DNA of 64,000 nt, taken from Methylibium sp965279545. GTDB taxonomy: Bacteria > Pseudomonadota > Gammaproteobacteria > Burkholderiales > Burkholderiaceae_C. The position numbers and the translations under genes are program-made. Of the stretch, positions 53,658-59,909 are shown in pieces; within the stretch, counting starts at the first letter, position 1, and the number at the start of each line of letters is the position of its first letter. The notes below the pieces were generated by a model. The model did no database searches. It saw only the letters and a list, made by a program, of their open reading frames with translations, and had not been told where the DNA came from. The stretch lies in contig NZ_OZ257250.1 in NCBI RefSeq assembly GCF_965279545.1, forward strand, positions 4,030,001 to 4,094,000. The letters are read 5' to 3'.

Positions 53658-54286
53658 TGAGGGTCTCCGGGTTGTGCGCTGTTGCGCCGGGTTGAAAGCT
53701 CGGTCACCTGCAGGTCGCGGGCGAACTCGAGTTCGTGAAAGCGGTCAAGGAACCGGTCGCGCCAGAACTCCCAGTCGTGGGCGGCGCGCTCGGGCGTGTC
53801 CAGGCGCACCCAGTCGACGGGCTCGACGGCGTGCAGCACGGCCCACCGCGTGGGCGTGGGCTGCATGAGGTCGCGCCGCTCGGTGGCCAGTGCCATCAGA
53901 TCGGCGCGGTGGATCTGCGCGTGATAGGCCTGGGTCGGGGTGACGATCGAGAAGCAGCGCTGCACCAGCGTCGACCAGCGCGTCTCCCAGTGGTACCAGG
54001 CCTCGCCGATCACGCGCTTGCCGGGGGTGTGCATGTCGCCGGAGGCGAACTCGTGCGCGTCGTGCATTAGCGCGGCGAGCAGGCCGTGCACGTTCAGACC
54101 CATTTCGCGCTCGCAGATCTCGCACACGAGCAGCGAGTGCTCGGCCACGCTGTAGGGGCGCAGCGCGTGGCCGTTGAAACGGTTGATCTGCGCCAGGCTC
54201 CAGGCGATCGACCAGATGGTGATGTGGCCCGGCGCGGGCGTGCGCACGTCGAGCTCGTCGGCGCCGGCGGTGACGATGAAGGTCAT
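53654..54286 (-). CDS. HD-domain phosphohydrolase (YfbR-like nucleotidase)
   Basis: 210 residues. HD-superfamily metal ligands: RPYSVAEHSLLVCEICE (His) and LLAALMHDAHEFASGDMHTP (HD pair), followed by a distal Asp in HRADLMALATERRDL. Similar to 5'-deoxynucleotidases found in phage early regions, which adjust dNMP pools. Overlaps by ATGA with both the upstream Ntn-hydrolase-like gene and the downstream DGR target gene. Substrate is inferred only. Confidence 0.88.
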   Translation of the reverse strand: MTFIVTAGADELDVRTPAPGHITIWSIAWSLAQINRFNGHALRPYSVAEHSLLVCEICEREMGLNVHGLLAALMHDAHEFASGDMHTPGKRVIGEAWYHWETRWSTLVQRCFSIVTPTQAYHAQIHRADLMALATERRDLMQPTPTRWAVLHAVEPVDWVRLDTPERAAHDWEFWRDRFLDRFHELEFARDLQVTELSTRRNSAQPGDPQ

Positions 54287-54843
54287 GTCGTCACCTCGTG
54301 CGCCTGCAGCGTTTCCATCACCCAGGGGCCACGCACGCCGGCGCTGAACTCCTCAGCGGCTTCGAGGGCTCCGGCGAGCCGTTGTGCCGGTGTCATGCCC
54401 AGGTTGCGTGTGGCGAACAGGGCTCCTTTGGCGAGGTCATCGCCGCAGCCGACGGAGCCGAAGGGCCACACCGACTCCCCCACCTGGAAATCGCTGTCGA
54501 CGATGAATAGCCGGCCGCGATAGCCCACCAGGAAGCGGCCTCCGGTCTCGGTGTTGTTCTCAACTCTCGCGTATCCGCCTGCCTTGAGCACGTGGCGCAG
54601 CGCATCAACGAAGACGGTGACCATGTAACGGTCCGTCGTGATCTTCGGGTCGTGGAGCGGTGGCGCCAGCGAGTAGCCGATCAGCTGGCCCATGCGGAAC
54701 GACGATGTGAATCCGATCAACATGTCGCCGATGCGGTGGATCTTCCGGTCGCGGCGCACGTGCAGCCCCAGTCCGCCCACGCCAGCCGAGTCGGCGGCCA
54801 TGTGGACCACGCCGTTTTCAACGATGGCAGCGATGCACGTCAT
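54283..54843 (-). CDS. Proteasome-like Ntn-hydrolase
   Basis: 186 residues. Begins MTCIAAIVENGVVHMAADSA: removal of Met would expose Thr as N-terminal nucleophile, and AADSAG plus RKIHRIGDMLIGFTSSFRMG match the beta-type 20S proteasome/HslV fold. The Lys expected near residue 33 is present as K in DRKIHRIG. Proteins of this type are annotated in some prophages as 'proteasome subunit'-like, of unknown role. Embedded in the operon with ATGA overlaps on both sides. Start chosen at the ATG 54843, which gives the nucleophile arrangement. Confidence 0.8.
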   Translation of the reverse strand: MTCIAAIVENGVVHMAADSAGVGGLGLHVRRDRKIHRIGDMLIGFTSSFRMGQLIGYSLAPPLHDPKITTDRYMVTVFVDALRHVLKAGGYARVENNTETGGRFLVGYRGRLFIVDSDFQVGESVWPFGSVGCGDDLAKGALFATRNLGMTPAQRLAGALEAAEEFSAGVRGPWVMETLQAHEVTT

Positions 54844-55199
54844 GCCGCCTCCGCCTGCGGCATCGGCACCCACTGCATCAGCGCATGCCCGCAGGCCTGC
54901 TGCAGCACCGCGCCCGCGGTCGCGAACTGGTGCCGCAGCGTGTAGCGCACCACGCCCGGCACGTCGCGCGTGTAGGTGGTGGGCAGCTCGTGCTGCAGCG
55001 GCGGCCACACGTCGCGCAGGTCGAACACGATCCACGAGCCGTCGTCGAGGCGCAGCGCGCGATTGAACAGGCTGTCTATGCCGTTCGGGCGCACCGGGTG
55101 CAGCGCGAGCGTGGTGCCGTCGGGCCAGTCGATCGGGTAGGCCTGCATCAGGACCTCGATGCCGCCGTGGCGGAGGAGGATGCGGTGGTCGGGGGACAT
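54840..55199 (-). CDS. Hypothetical phage protein (119 aa)
   Basis: MSPDHRILLRHGGIEVLMQA start, soluble, with TTYTRDVPGVVRYTLRHQF and a C-terminal Cys-containing helix (AVLQQACGHALMQW). No family recognised. The ATG overlaps the upstream stop as TGATG. Confidence 0.7.
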   Translation of the reverse strand: MSPDHRILLRHGGIEVLMQAYPIDWPDGTTLALHPVRPNGIDSLFNRALRLDDGSWIVFDLRDVWPPLQHELPTTYTRDVPGVVRYTLRHQFATAGAVLQQACGHALMQWVPMPQAEAA

Positions 55200-55633
55200 C
55201 AATGGTCTCCGTGGTTTGCGGTGAGCGGGCGGCCGTCGGCGTCGACGGCCCACAGGTCGATCACGTTGATGAGGCGCAGCACCGACTCGCCGCGCTGCAT
55301 GGCCGGCTCGATGCCGTAGCCCAGCGCCACCACCTGCACGCCGGCGCGCAGCTGGTGGGCCTTGGTGCTGGCGGCCTGGTGCGTGGCGTTGGGGCAGCCG
55401 AGGTCTGGGTAGGCCAGCTCCACCAGCAAGGGCGGCGCCTTGGGGTGGGTGGCGGCGTGCTGCTGCACCAGCGCGCTGATGCGCGGCAGGCCGTTGGTGC
55501 AGGTGTAGACCTGCGCATCCCGCAGCAGCACGCCGAGGGCGCCCACCTTGGGCAGCACGTCGGGCTGTGCGGGCGCCTGGACAGGCGGCATGCCGGCGAG
55601 CGCGGCCTGAGCGGCGGCGAGTGCGGCGCTCAC
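55199..55633 (-). CDS. Hypothetical phage protein (144 aa)
   Basis: Starts at a GTG (55633) overlapping the previous stop as GTGA. Alanine-rich helix, then LPKVGALGVLLRDAQVYTCT and a core PPLLVELAYPDLGCPNATHQ, VQVVALGYGIEPAMQRGESV, VDADGRPL. The pattern of short strands and a conserved Cys is of unknown function. An upstream in-frame extension in the minus strand is an artefact of high GC. Confidence 0.65.
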   Translation of the reverse strand: MSAALAAAQAALAGMPPVQAPAQPDVLPKVGALGVLLRDAQVYTCTNGLPRISALVQQHAATHPKAPPLLVELAYPDLGCPNATHQAASTKAHQLRAGVQVVALGYGIEPAMQRGESVLRLINVIDLWAVDADGRPLTANHGDH

Positions 55634-56070
55634 GACGGCAGGCCCGGCTGCAGATACACGAGCAGCAGCGCGGCGCCCAGCACGGCGCCGAACAGCGCGC
55701 CCACCCAGAACAGCCGCGACTCGGCGTCGGCCTTGCCGGCGTAGTAGGCGTGGCGGCGCGACTCGGCCGCCTGCGTGGCCCGTTCCTCCAGGCGCTTCAG
55801 CGCGGCGGCGGTGGCCTGCTCGCGGGCATGGAGGGCGCGCGCATCGGTGTCGAGCATGGCCGCGCGCACGGGACTGTCGAGGTACGCGGGCGGGTTGTAG
55901 GTCACCAGCGGCGGCGGCTTCGGCCGATCCGGCGGCGGGTTGATGCGGGACCATCCATCGCGCATGAGATCGGACCGGCGCAACTTGGCCAGGCAGTCTC
56001 TGACCAGCAGGTCTTCCGCTCCCGGCTCGTCGTCGGGCCGGAAGTCGTCGAGCGGCTGCGGCGGCCTCAT
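55630..56070 (-). CDS. Membrane-anchored hypothetical phage protein (146 aa)
   Basis: Starts MRPPQPLDDFRPDDEPGAED (ATG at 56070). A helical, probably coiled-coil middle (REQATAAALKRLEERATQAA) leads to one C-terminal membrane helix (LFWVGALFGAVLGAALLLVY), the layout of a tail-anchored protein. Role unknown; could interact with the small lipoprotein encoded just before it. Confidence 0.65.
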   Translation of the reverse strand: MRPPQPLDDFRPDDEPGAEDLLVRDCLAKLRRSDLMRDGWSRINPPPDRPKPPPLVTYNPPAYLDSPVRAAMLDTDARALHAREQATAAALKRLEERATQAAESRRHAYYAGKADAESRLFWVGALFGAVLGAALLLVYLQPGLPS

Positions 56071-56207
56071 CGGCACACCTCGGAGGCGGCGCAGTCCGGC
56101 GCCGGCGGCGTGGTGGCGCGGCGGTCGTCGGCTTCCTGGTCTTCGGGGTCGCCACCGCCGCAGGCGGTGAGCAGGGCGCACAGCAGCGCCAGCACGAGGT
56201 GCTTCAT
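56067..56207 (-). CDS. Small phage lipoprotein (46 aa)
   Basis: Read directly from the gap: MKHLVLALLCALLTACGGGD is a short signal peptide with lipobox LTAC, then an acidic and Pro-rich tail ending EVCR. Its stop overlaps the next gene by ATGA. Small lipoproteins in phages can be spanin subunits or surface exclusion factors; here the early-left position argues against a spanin. Confidence 0.65.
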   Translation of the reverse strand: MKHLVLALLCALLTACGGGDPEDQEADDRRATTPPAPDCAASEVCR

Positions 56208-56238
56208 GGGTTGCTCCAGTGGTGAGGTGGGCGCTGGC

Positions 56239-56613
56239 TCAGAGGTGCCAGCCGTAGCCCCAGGGGGCTTTCCAGAGGGCCGACGCGGCGAGCGAGAGCG
56301 CGAACACGACGGCCCAGATCAGCACCTGGCGGCGGCTGATGGCGTCGTCGGCCATACGCTCGACATTGGCGCGGCGGCGCTGGTAGGCGGCCTCCGCTTC
56401 CTCGGGCGTCTCGGCGCGGTGGCGGCACAGGCGTGCGGTGTCGACGTAGGCCGGGCCCTCGGTGGTGTCGAGGGTGGAGGTTGCGGCCTGGGCGACGATG
56501 CCGTCGGTGTGGCCCTCGGTGTCGGTCAGGTGGCCCGGCCACCAGCGCCGGGAGTTCGAATCAGAGTTGAGGCTGCCGCTGGTGAAGTGGTAGATCGGCT
56601 GGCGGGCGCTCAT
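56239..56613 (-). CDS. Membrane-anchored hypothetical phage protein (124 aa)
   Basis: MSARQPIYHFTSGSLNSDSN start, charged middle (EEAEAAYQRRRANVERMADD) and a C-terminal membrane helix (LIWAVVFALSLAASALW). Same domain order as the 146-residue protein downstream. Function unknown. Confidence 0.65.
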   Translation of the reverse strand: MSARQPIYHFTSGSLNSDSNSRRWWPGHLTDTEGHTDGIVAQAATSTLDTTEGPAYVDTARLCRHRAETPEEAEAAYQRRRANVERMADDAISRRQVLIWAVVFALSLAASALWKAPWGYGWHL

Positions 56614-56825
56614 GCCAGCACCTCGGCCTCGAGCCGCTCGGCGGTGTGGATGGGGCAGCCGGTCAGTGCCCGGGCGGCGCGCTGGGCGTGTTCAGCGTTC
56701 GGCGCCTGGACCTGAACGAAGGGCAGCACGCCGGTGTCACAGGCGACCGGAATGCCGTTCCGGTCGAGGGGGGTGAAGTAGCAGCGGTAGCTGCGGTGGT
56801 TGCTTGTAGACAATTTGCGCTCCAT
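56610..56825 (-). CDS. First gene of the early-left operon, hypothetical (71 aa)
   Basis: MERKLSTSNHRSYRCYFTPL start at 56825, about ten bases downstream of the probable transcription start and inside an operator; an upstream in-frame ATG (56873) lies before the promoter and is not used. Ends in NAEHAQRAARALTGCP, a small helical region of unknown function. Confidence 0.65.
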   Translation of the reverse strand: MERKLSTSNHRSYRCYFTPLDRNGIPVACDTGVLPFVQVQAPNAEHAQRAARALTGCPIHTAERLEAEVLA

Positions 56826-56829
56826 GCAA
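56815..56829. promoter_or_regulatory. Repressor operator OL2
   Basis: TTGCGC-TCC-ATGCAA, a 15-bp imperfect palindrome that covers the start codon of the first early-left gene. One of four matching sites around the repressor region. Confidence 0.75.
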
Positions 56830-56836
56830 TTTGTTG

Positions 56837-56851
56837 TTGCATGGTATGCAA
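56837..56851. promoter_or_regulatory. Repressor operator OL1
   Basis: TTGCAT-GGT-ATGCAA, a perfect 6+3+6 palindrome overlapping the -10 box of the leftward promoter. The best match to the operator consensus. Confidence 0.8.
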
Positions 56852-56869
56852 CGTCAGAAATTGCGTCAA
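56841..56869 (-). promoter_or_regulatory. Early-left phage promoter (PL-like)
   Basis: Minus strand TTGACG (56869-56864), exactly 17 bases, TACCAT (56846-56841). Transcription would start near 56834, giving an almost leaderless first gene. The -10 lies inside OL1. Confidence 0.75.
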
Positions 56870-56930
56870 GCACAAAATTGCACTCAGCCGGCGCCGGCTA
56901 CCATCTCCGCCGGGAAACAAAGGGGACGGC

Positions 56931-57659
56931 ATGGAGCAAGTGGCGCGGTTCGCGATTCGAATACTCGCGGCAGTGATGGCGTTCGTTGCCGCGATGAGTC
57001 TGCTTGCGGCAGTGCTGTCCTTGCAGGATGAGAAAAACGGCGGCCTGCTGATCTTCATCGGACCGGTGGTTTTCTCACTGATCGCGTGGTGTCTCTGGCG
57101 CAGGTCAAGCGGCGGCGCCAGTGGCACCGTGAAGACCGCGGCCGACCAGGACCGCCTGATCAGCGAGGCGCGCAGCTATTTCGGTGCTGTCAACGGCGCT
57201 GGGGAGTTCCCGAGGGCGCAAGCTGACCGGCTGATCTCGTCGCCCGACGATCCCTTGCTGGCGACCTGCAATGCGAAGTTGTTCGAGGTGTCGGAGGAGC
57301 AGGCTCGCAACTATCTCGGCACGAGGGTGATGGTCGGGAAGCTGCCCGTCTACATGGGGCGCTCGGCGGCGCAGAGCCGGGAGGTCTTGCGCCAGGCTTC
57401 GGAGGGTGAGCTCGGAATCACGCCCACATCGATCATCTTCAATGGTCCGACCCGATCAGCGATCGTGCAACTCGATCGGATCATCGCTGTCGAGGTGATG
57501 AGCGACGGCTTCACTGTGGCCGCGCGGGGGCAGAGCAAACCTGTTGTATTCGTCGTGTCGAATGGTTTGCTGTGGGGCGCCCTGGTGCGCAACCTCGTGC
57601 AGATCAAGCTGCAGGGCCGCGCGCTGCCGGTGGGTCAGGAACTGCGGCTCGACGCGTAG
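56931..57659 (+). CDS. Membrane protein of lysogeny region (242 aa), possible lysogenic-conversion gene
   Basis: Starts after AAAGGGGA. Two membrane helices near the N-terminus (RILAAVMAFVAAMSLLAAVL and LLIFIGPVVFSLIAWCLW), then a cytoplasmic domain with ADQDRLISEARSYFGAVNGA and strands such as VVFVVSNGLLWGALVRN. It stands alone, rightward, between the divergent early promoters and convergent with the repressor gene, a place where superinfection-exclusion genes often sit. No family recognised. Confidence 0.7.
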   Translation: MEQVARFAIRILAAVMAFVAAMSLLAAVLSLQDEKNGGLLIFIGPVVFSLIAWCLWRRSSGGASGTVKTAADQDRLISEARSYFGAVNGAGEFPRAQADRLISSPDDPLLATCNAKLFEVSEEQARNYLGTRVMVGKLPVYMGRSAAQSREVLRQASEGELGITPTSIIFNGPTRSAIVQLDRIIAVEVMSDGFTVAARGQSKPVVFVVSNGLLWGALVRNLVQIKLQGRALPVGQELRLDA

Positions 57660-58319
57660 TCAACGCACCTTGAACTGCGCCTCGCGCACGACGCCGCAGA
57701 TCACAGCGTCAGTCGGAAGTTCCACGACCGGGTAGCGCGGATTCAGCGGCGTCAGGTAGAAGCGGCCGCTCTCGCGGGTGAGCTGCTTGAACGTGGCTTC
57801 TTCGTCGCCGTTGCAGCGCACGATGACGAAGTCTCCGGTCTTCGCCTCGATGTCAGGCTCGACCATCACGACGATGCCTTCCGGAAAGGTCGGCAGACCG
57901 TCGGGGTTGGACATGCTGTTGCCGCGGACTCGAAGAGCGAAGGCGCGTGGGCTCATGGGTTCTTCAGGGGTCACCCAGTCGTCGGCGTCGCCGGGCTGGA
58001 AGTTGTCGACGGCCGCGCCCCCGAACCCGCCAAGTACCCAGGAGACGATTGGAATACGTGTGCCAGTCAGCTCCGTCGGCACGACGTTGTATGCACCGTG
58101 GTTCGGGTCTTCAATCTCCCGCGCCTGGAAGAGTCCGGCTGCGGTCGTGCGCAGCGCTAGCGCCAGGTAGTCGATCTTGTCGAGCTGCAGGCTGCTGATG
58201 TTGCGCTCGAAGCGCGACAGGTTGCCGGCGTCGTAATCCGGGATCTGGTTGGCCACGTCCTCGAGCGTGAGCTTGAGGCTCTTGCGGCGTGCGCGAACAA
58301 CTTCGCCGAGGGACTTCAT
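57660..58319 (-). CDS. CI-like phage repressor with S24 peptidase domain
   Basis: 219 residues. N-terminal XRE helix-turn-helix (MKSLGEVVRARRKSLKLTLE, ISSLQLDKIDYLALALR). C-terminal LexA/CI autoprotease with catalytic Ser in LRVRGNSMSNPDG and Lys in EEATFKQLTRE; the cleavage-region Ala/Gly pair is likely GGFGGAA. It should bind the 15-bp operators, hold lysogeny and self-cleave with RecA on DNA damage. Start chosen at the ATG 58319; the longer upstream frame runs through the operators. Confidence 0.93.
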   Translation of the reverse strand: MKSLGEVVRARRKSLKLTLEDVANQIPDYDAGNLSRFERNISSLQLDKIDYLALALRTTAAGLFQAREIEDPNHGAYNVVPTELTGTRIPIVSWVLGGFGGAAVDNFQPGDADDWVTPEEPMSPRAFALRVRGNSMSNPDGLPTFPEGIVVMVEPDIEAKTGDFVIVRCNGDEEATFKQLTRESGRFYLTPLNPRYPVVELPTDAVICGVVREAQFKVR

Positions 58320-58342
58320 GGTCCCGCCATGGTCGGCAGATG

Positions 58343-58357
58343 TTGCACCCAATGCAA
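58343..58357. promoter_or_regulatory. Repressor operator OR (repressor-proximal)
   Basis: TTGCAC-CCA-ATGCAA, matching the operator consensus with one arm mismatch. Lies 24 bases upstream of the repressor start, well placed for autoregulation. Confidence 0.7.
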
Positions 58358-58381
58358 AGCACATGGCGCAAATTTGCTTGG

Positions 58382-58410
58382 TTGACAGTTTTGCGTACCA
58401 TGCAAATAAT
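58382..58410 (+). promoter_or_regulatory. Rightward phage promoter (PR-like) with operator
   Basis: TTGACA (58382-58387... consensus -35), 17-base spacer holding the operator TTGCGT-ACC-ATGCAA (58391-58405), then AATAAT (58405-58410). Predicted start of transcription near 58417, at the ATG of the Cro-like gene, so its mRNA would be leaderless. Confidence 0.8.
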
Positions 58411-58417
58411 GCGGTCG

Positions 58418-58648
58418 ATGAGAACCCTCGCCGATATTCGCAAAGAGCGCAACCAGCGCTTGCAGGACGTTCAGGCCGCCACCGGAGTCGATCTGACCAC
58501 GGTATCGCGTATCGAACGCGGGCAGATGCCGCGGTCGGCCGGAAGGGCGAATGCCCTGGCGCGCTTCTACGGCCTGGAACTGGCCAGCTTCTATGCGGCC
58601 GTTGCGGCGGGTGGGCAGCCGGCCCCGGCAAGCGCGGAGGTGGCCTGA
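58418..58648 (+). CDS. Cro-like XRE-family regulator (76 aa)
   Basis: MRTLADIRKERNQRLQDVQA and VDLTTVSRIERGQMPRSAGR form an XRE helix-turn-helix; ends in a Pro/Ala tail. It faces the repressor across shared operators, the cro position. No Shine-Dalgarno; the ATG at 58418 coincides with the predicted transcription start. An ATG at 58409 (three residues longer) overlaps the -10 and is less likely. Confidence 0.85.
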   Translation: MRTLADIRKERNQRLQDVQAATGVDLTTVSRIERGQMPRSAGRANALARFYGLELASFYAAVAAGGQPAPASAEVA

Positions 58649-58649
58649 G

Positions 58650-58829
58650 ATGAACCGCCGACGCGCCAAGAAGCGGGCCGCCGTTCGTTTGCAGCGGGCA
58701 ATGCTCTTTGCCGTCGCTGCAACGGCGACGGGCGTAGAGCTCACCGTGTTCGGCCGCAGTGGCCACGTCTCGCTGTCTGTGCAGCAGGCTCGCGGCCTGG
58801 CTGAGCTGCTCAGTCCGACGCGCCAATGA
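58650..58829 (+). CDS. Hypothetical phage protein (59 aa)
   Basis: MNRRRAKKRAAVRLQRAMLF, a basic start, then VELTVFGRSGHVSLSVQQAR. Starts two bases after the cro-like stop (TGAGATG). It overlaps the end of a convergent gene by 20 bases. No family. Confidence 0.55.
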   Translation: MNRRRAKKRAAVRLQRAMLFAVAATATGVELTVFGRSGHVSLSVQQARGLAELLSPTRQ

Positions 58830-59004
58830 CCGTGATGATCGTGATGACGGTCCCGCGCTTGAGCTTCTTGCGCTTCCTCTGCCCGAGGAAGAGCCCGACC
58901 GACTGCAGCAACTCCTGGCGCGAGAGCTTCCGATACGCGCGGACGTTGTACGTCACGTCGGCCGCGGCATCTCGCAGCGTGGTCACCACGCTTGGCATTT
59001 CCAT
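58810..59004 (-). CDS. Hypothetical phage protein (64 aa), opposite strand
   Basis: MEMPSVVTTLRDAAADVTYN start with AGAGGA ribosome-binding site. Basic middle (LGQRKRKKLKRG) and hydrophobic C-terminus (TVITIITVIG). Leftward in the otherwise rightward arm. Could be a regulator of lysogeny; function unknown. Confidence 0.5.
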   Translation of the reverse strand: MEMPSVVTTLRDAAADVTYNVRAYRKLSRQELLQSVGLFLGQRKRKKLKRGTVITIITVIGASD

Positions 59005-59157
59005 GGGCGCTCCTCTGGGTTGCGGTGTGGTGGTCAGAGACCGCAGCGTAGCCCAGGCGGAGCGCCCACCCATTCGTCGGTTCGCGGGGGTCGAAAGAGG
59101 CGTTGCGCATGCCGCATTTGTCTCTCGTCGCGAACTGGTATTTCAAGGTGGATGCCG

Positions 59158-59532
59158 ATGAAATTCTTTGATCCCTACACGCTCGACCTCCCGCTGCTCG
59201 GCGGCCTGGTGCGGGCTCAGCGCCTTGTCGTGCCGCCGGAGGTCGTCATGAAAATCAGGTCCTACCGCCAGGCCTGCAGGCTGGCCTGGAAGCTGCGCGC
59301 CATCCGCAACATGACGCAGCGCACGCTGGCCGAGCACGCTGGCCTGTACCCGTCGCACGTGTCCGACTATTTCAGCGTGCACGACCAGCGCCGCGAGCTG
59401 CCGGCCAAGCACATCGCCACGGTGGAGCGCGTGCTCGGCAACACCGTCATCAGCCAGTGGGTGGCGCAGCAGAGCAAGCTGACCATCCTGGAGGAGATGC
59501 AGGCCGAGCACCGCCAGCGGAGGCAGGCATGA
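59158..59532 (+). CDS. HTH regulator, CII-like
   Basis: 124 residues starting MKFFDPYTLDLPLLGG; AAGGTGG sits seven bases before this ATG. The C-terminal part, CRLAWKLRAIRNMTQRTLAE and AGLYPSHVSDYF, is a helix-turn-helix, and HIATVERVLGNTVISQWVAQ plus LTILEEMQAE matches CII-like phage proteins of betaproteobacteria. Position after cro and before replication genes is the cII position. Gap 59005-59157 upstream contains no other gene. Confidence 0.75.
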   Translation: MKFFDPYTLDLPLLGGLVRAQRLVVPPEVVMKIRSYRQACRLAWKLRAIRNMTQRTLAEHAGLYPSHVSDYFSVHDQRRELPAKHIATVERVLGNTVISQWVAQQSKLTILEEMQAEHRQRRQA

Positions 59533-59825
59533 GGCCCCGCGGCGAGATCCGCCGCGCGCTGGGCGATGCGGCGTGGCAGGTGGCGCGCGAGCACGCAGAG
59601 GGCTGCACGTGGCGCGAACTGGCCCAGCGCGCCTGCGTCGGTTTCGACGTTGCTCGCCGCACGGTCGAGAACATGGCCCGTGCCGGCGAGTTGATGGTGT
59701 CCGGCACGGTCGCCGCATCCGGCCGCGGGCGGCCGGCGAACCGCTATGTGCCAGCGCACTCACAGGCCCGGTCAACGGGGCCCGAACTCAACGCCGTGAT
59801 GCGCAGCTGGATCGCCCTGCGCTGA
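59529..59825 (+). CDS. HTH protein of replication region (98 aa)
   Basis: MRPRGEIRRALGDAAWQVAR, then GCTWRELAQRACVGFDVARR as a winged-helix-like segment, and GRPANRYVPAHSQAR. Overlaps the previous gene by ATGA. Similar small proteins precede primase-helicase genes in many prophages. Precise function unknown. Confidence 0.7.
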   Translation: MRPRGEIRRALGDAAWQVAREHAEGCTWRELAQRACVGFDVARRTVENMARAGELMVSGTVAASGRGRPANRYVPAHSQARSTGPELNAVMRSWIALR

Positions 59826-59909
59826 CCGACCACAACACCGAGACATTCGCGATGCGCGCACGAGGAGACGCGCGCCGGCAGACTCGTCGGCGCGTGAGGG
59901 GGAGGCGGC

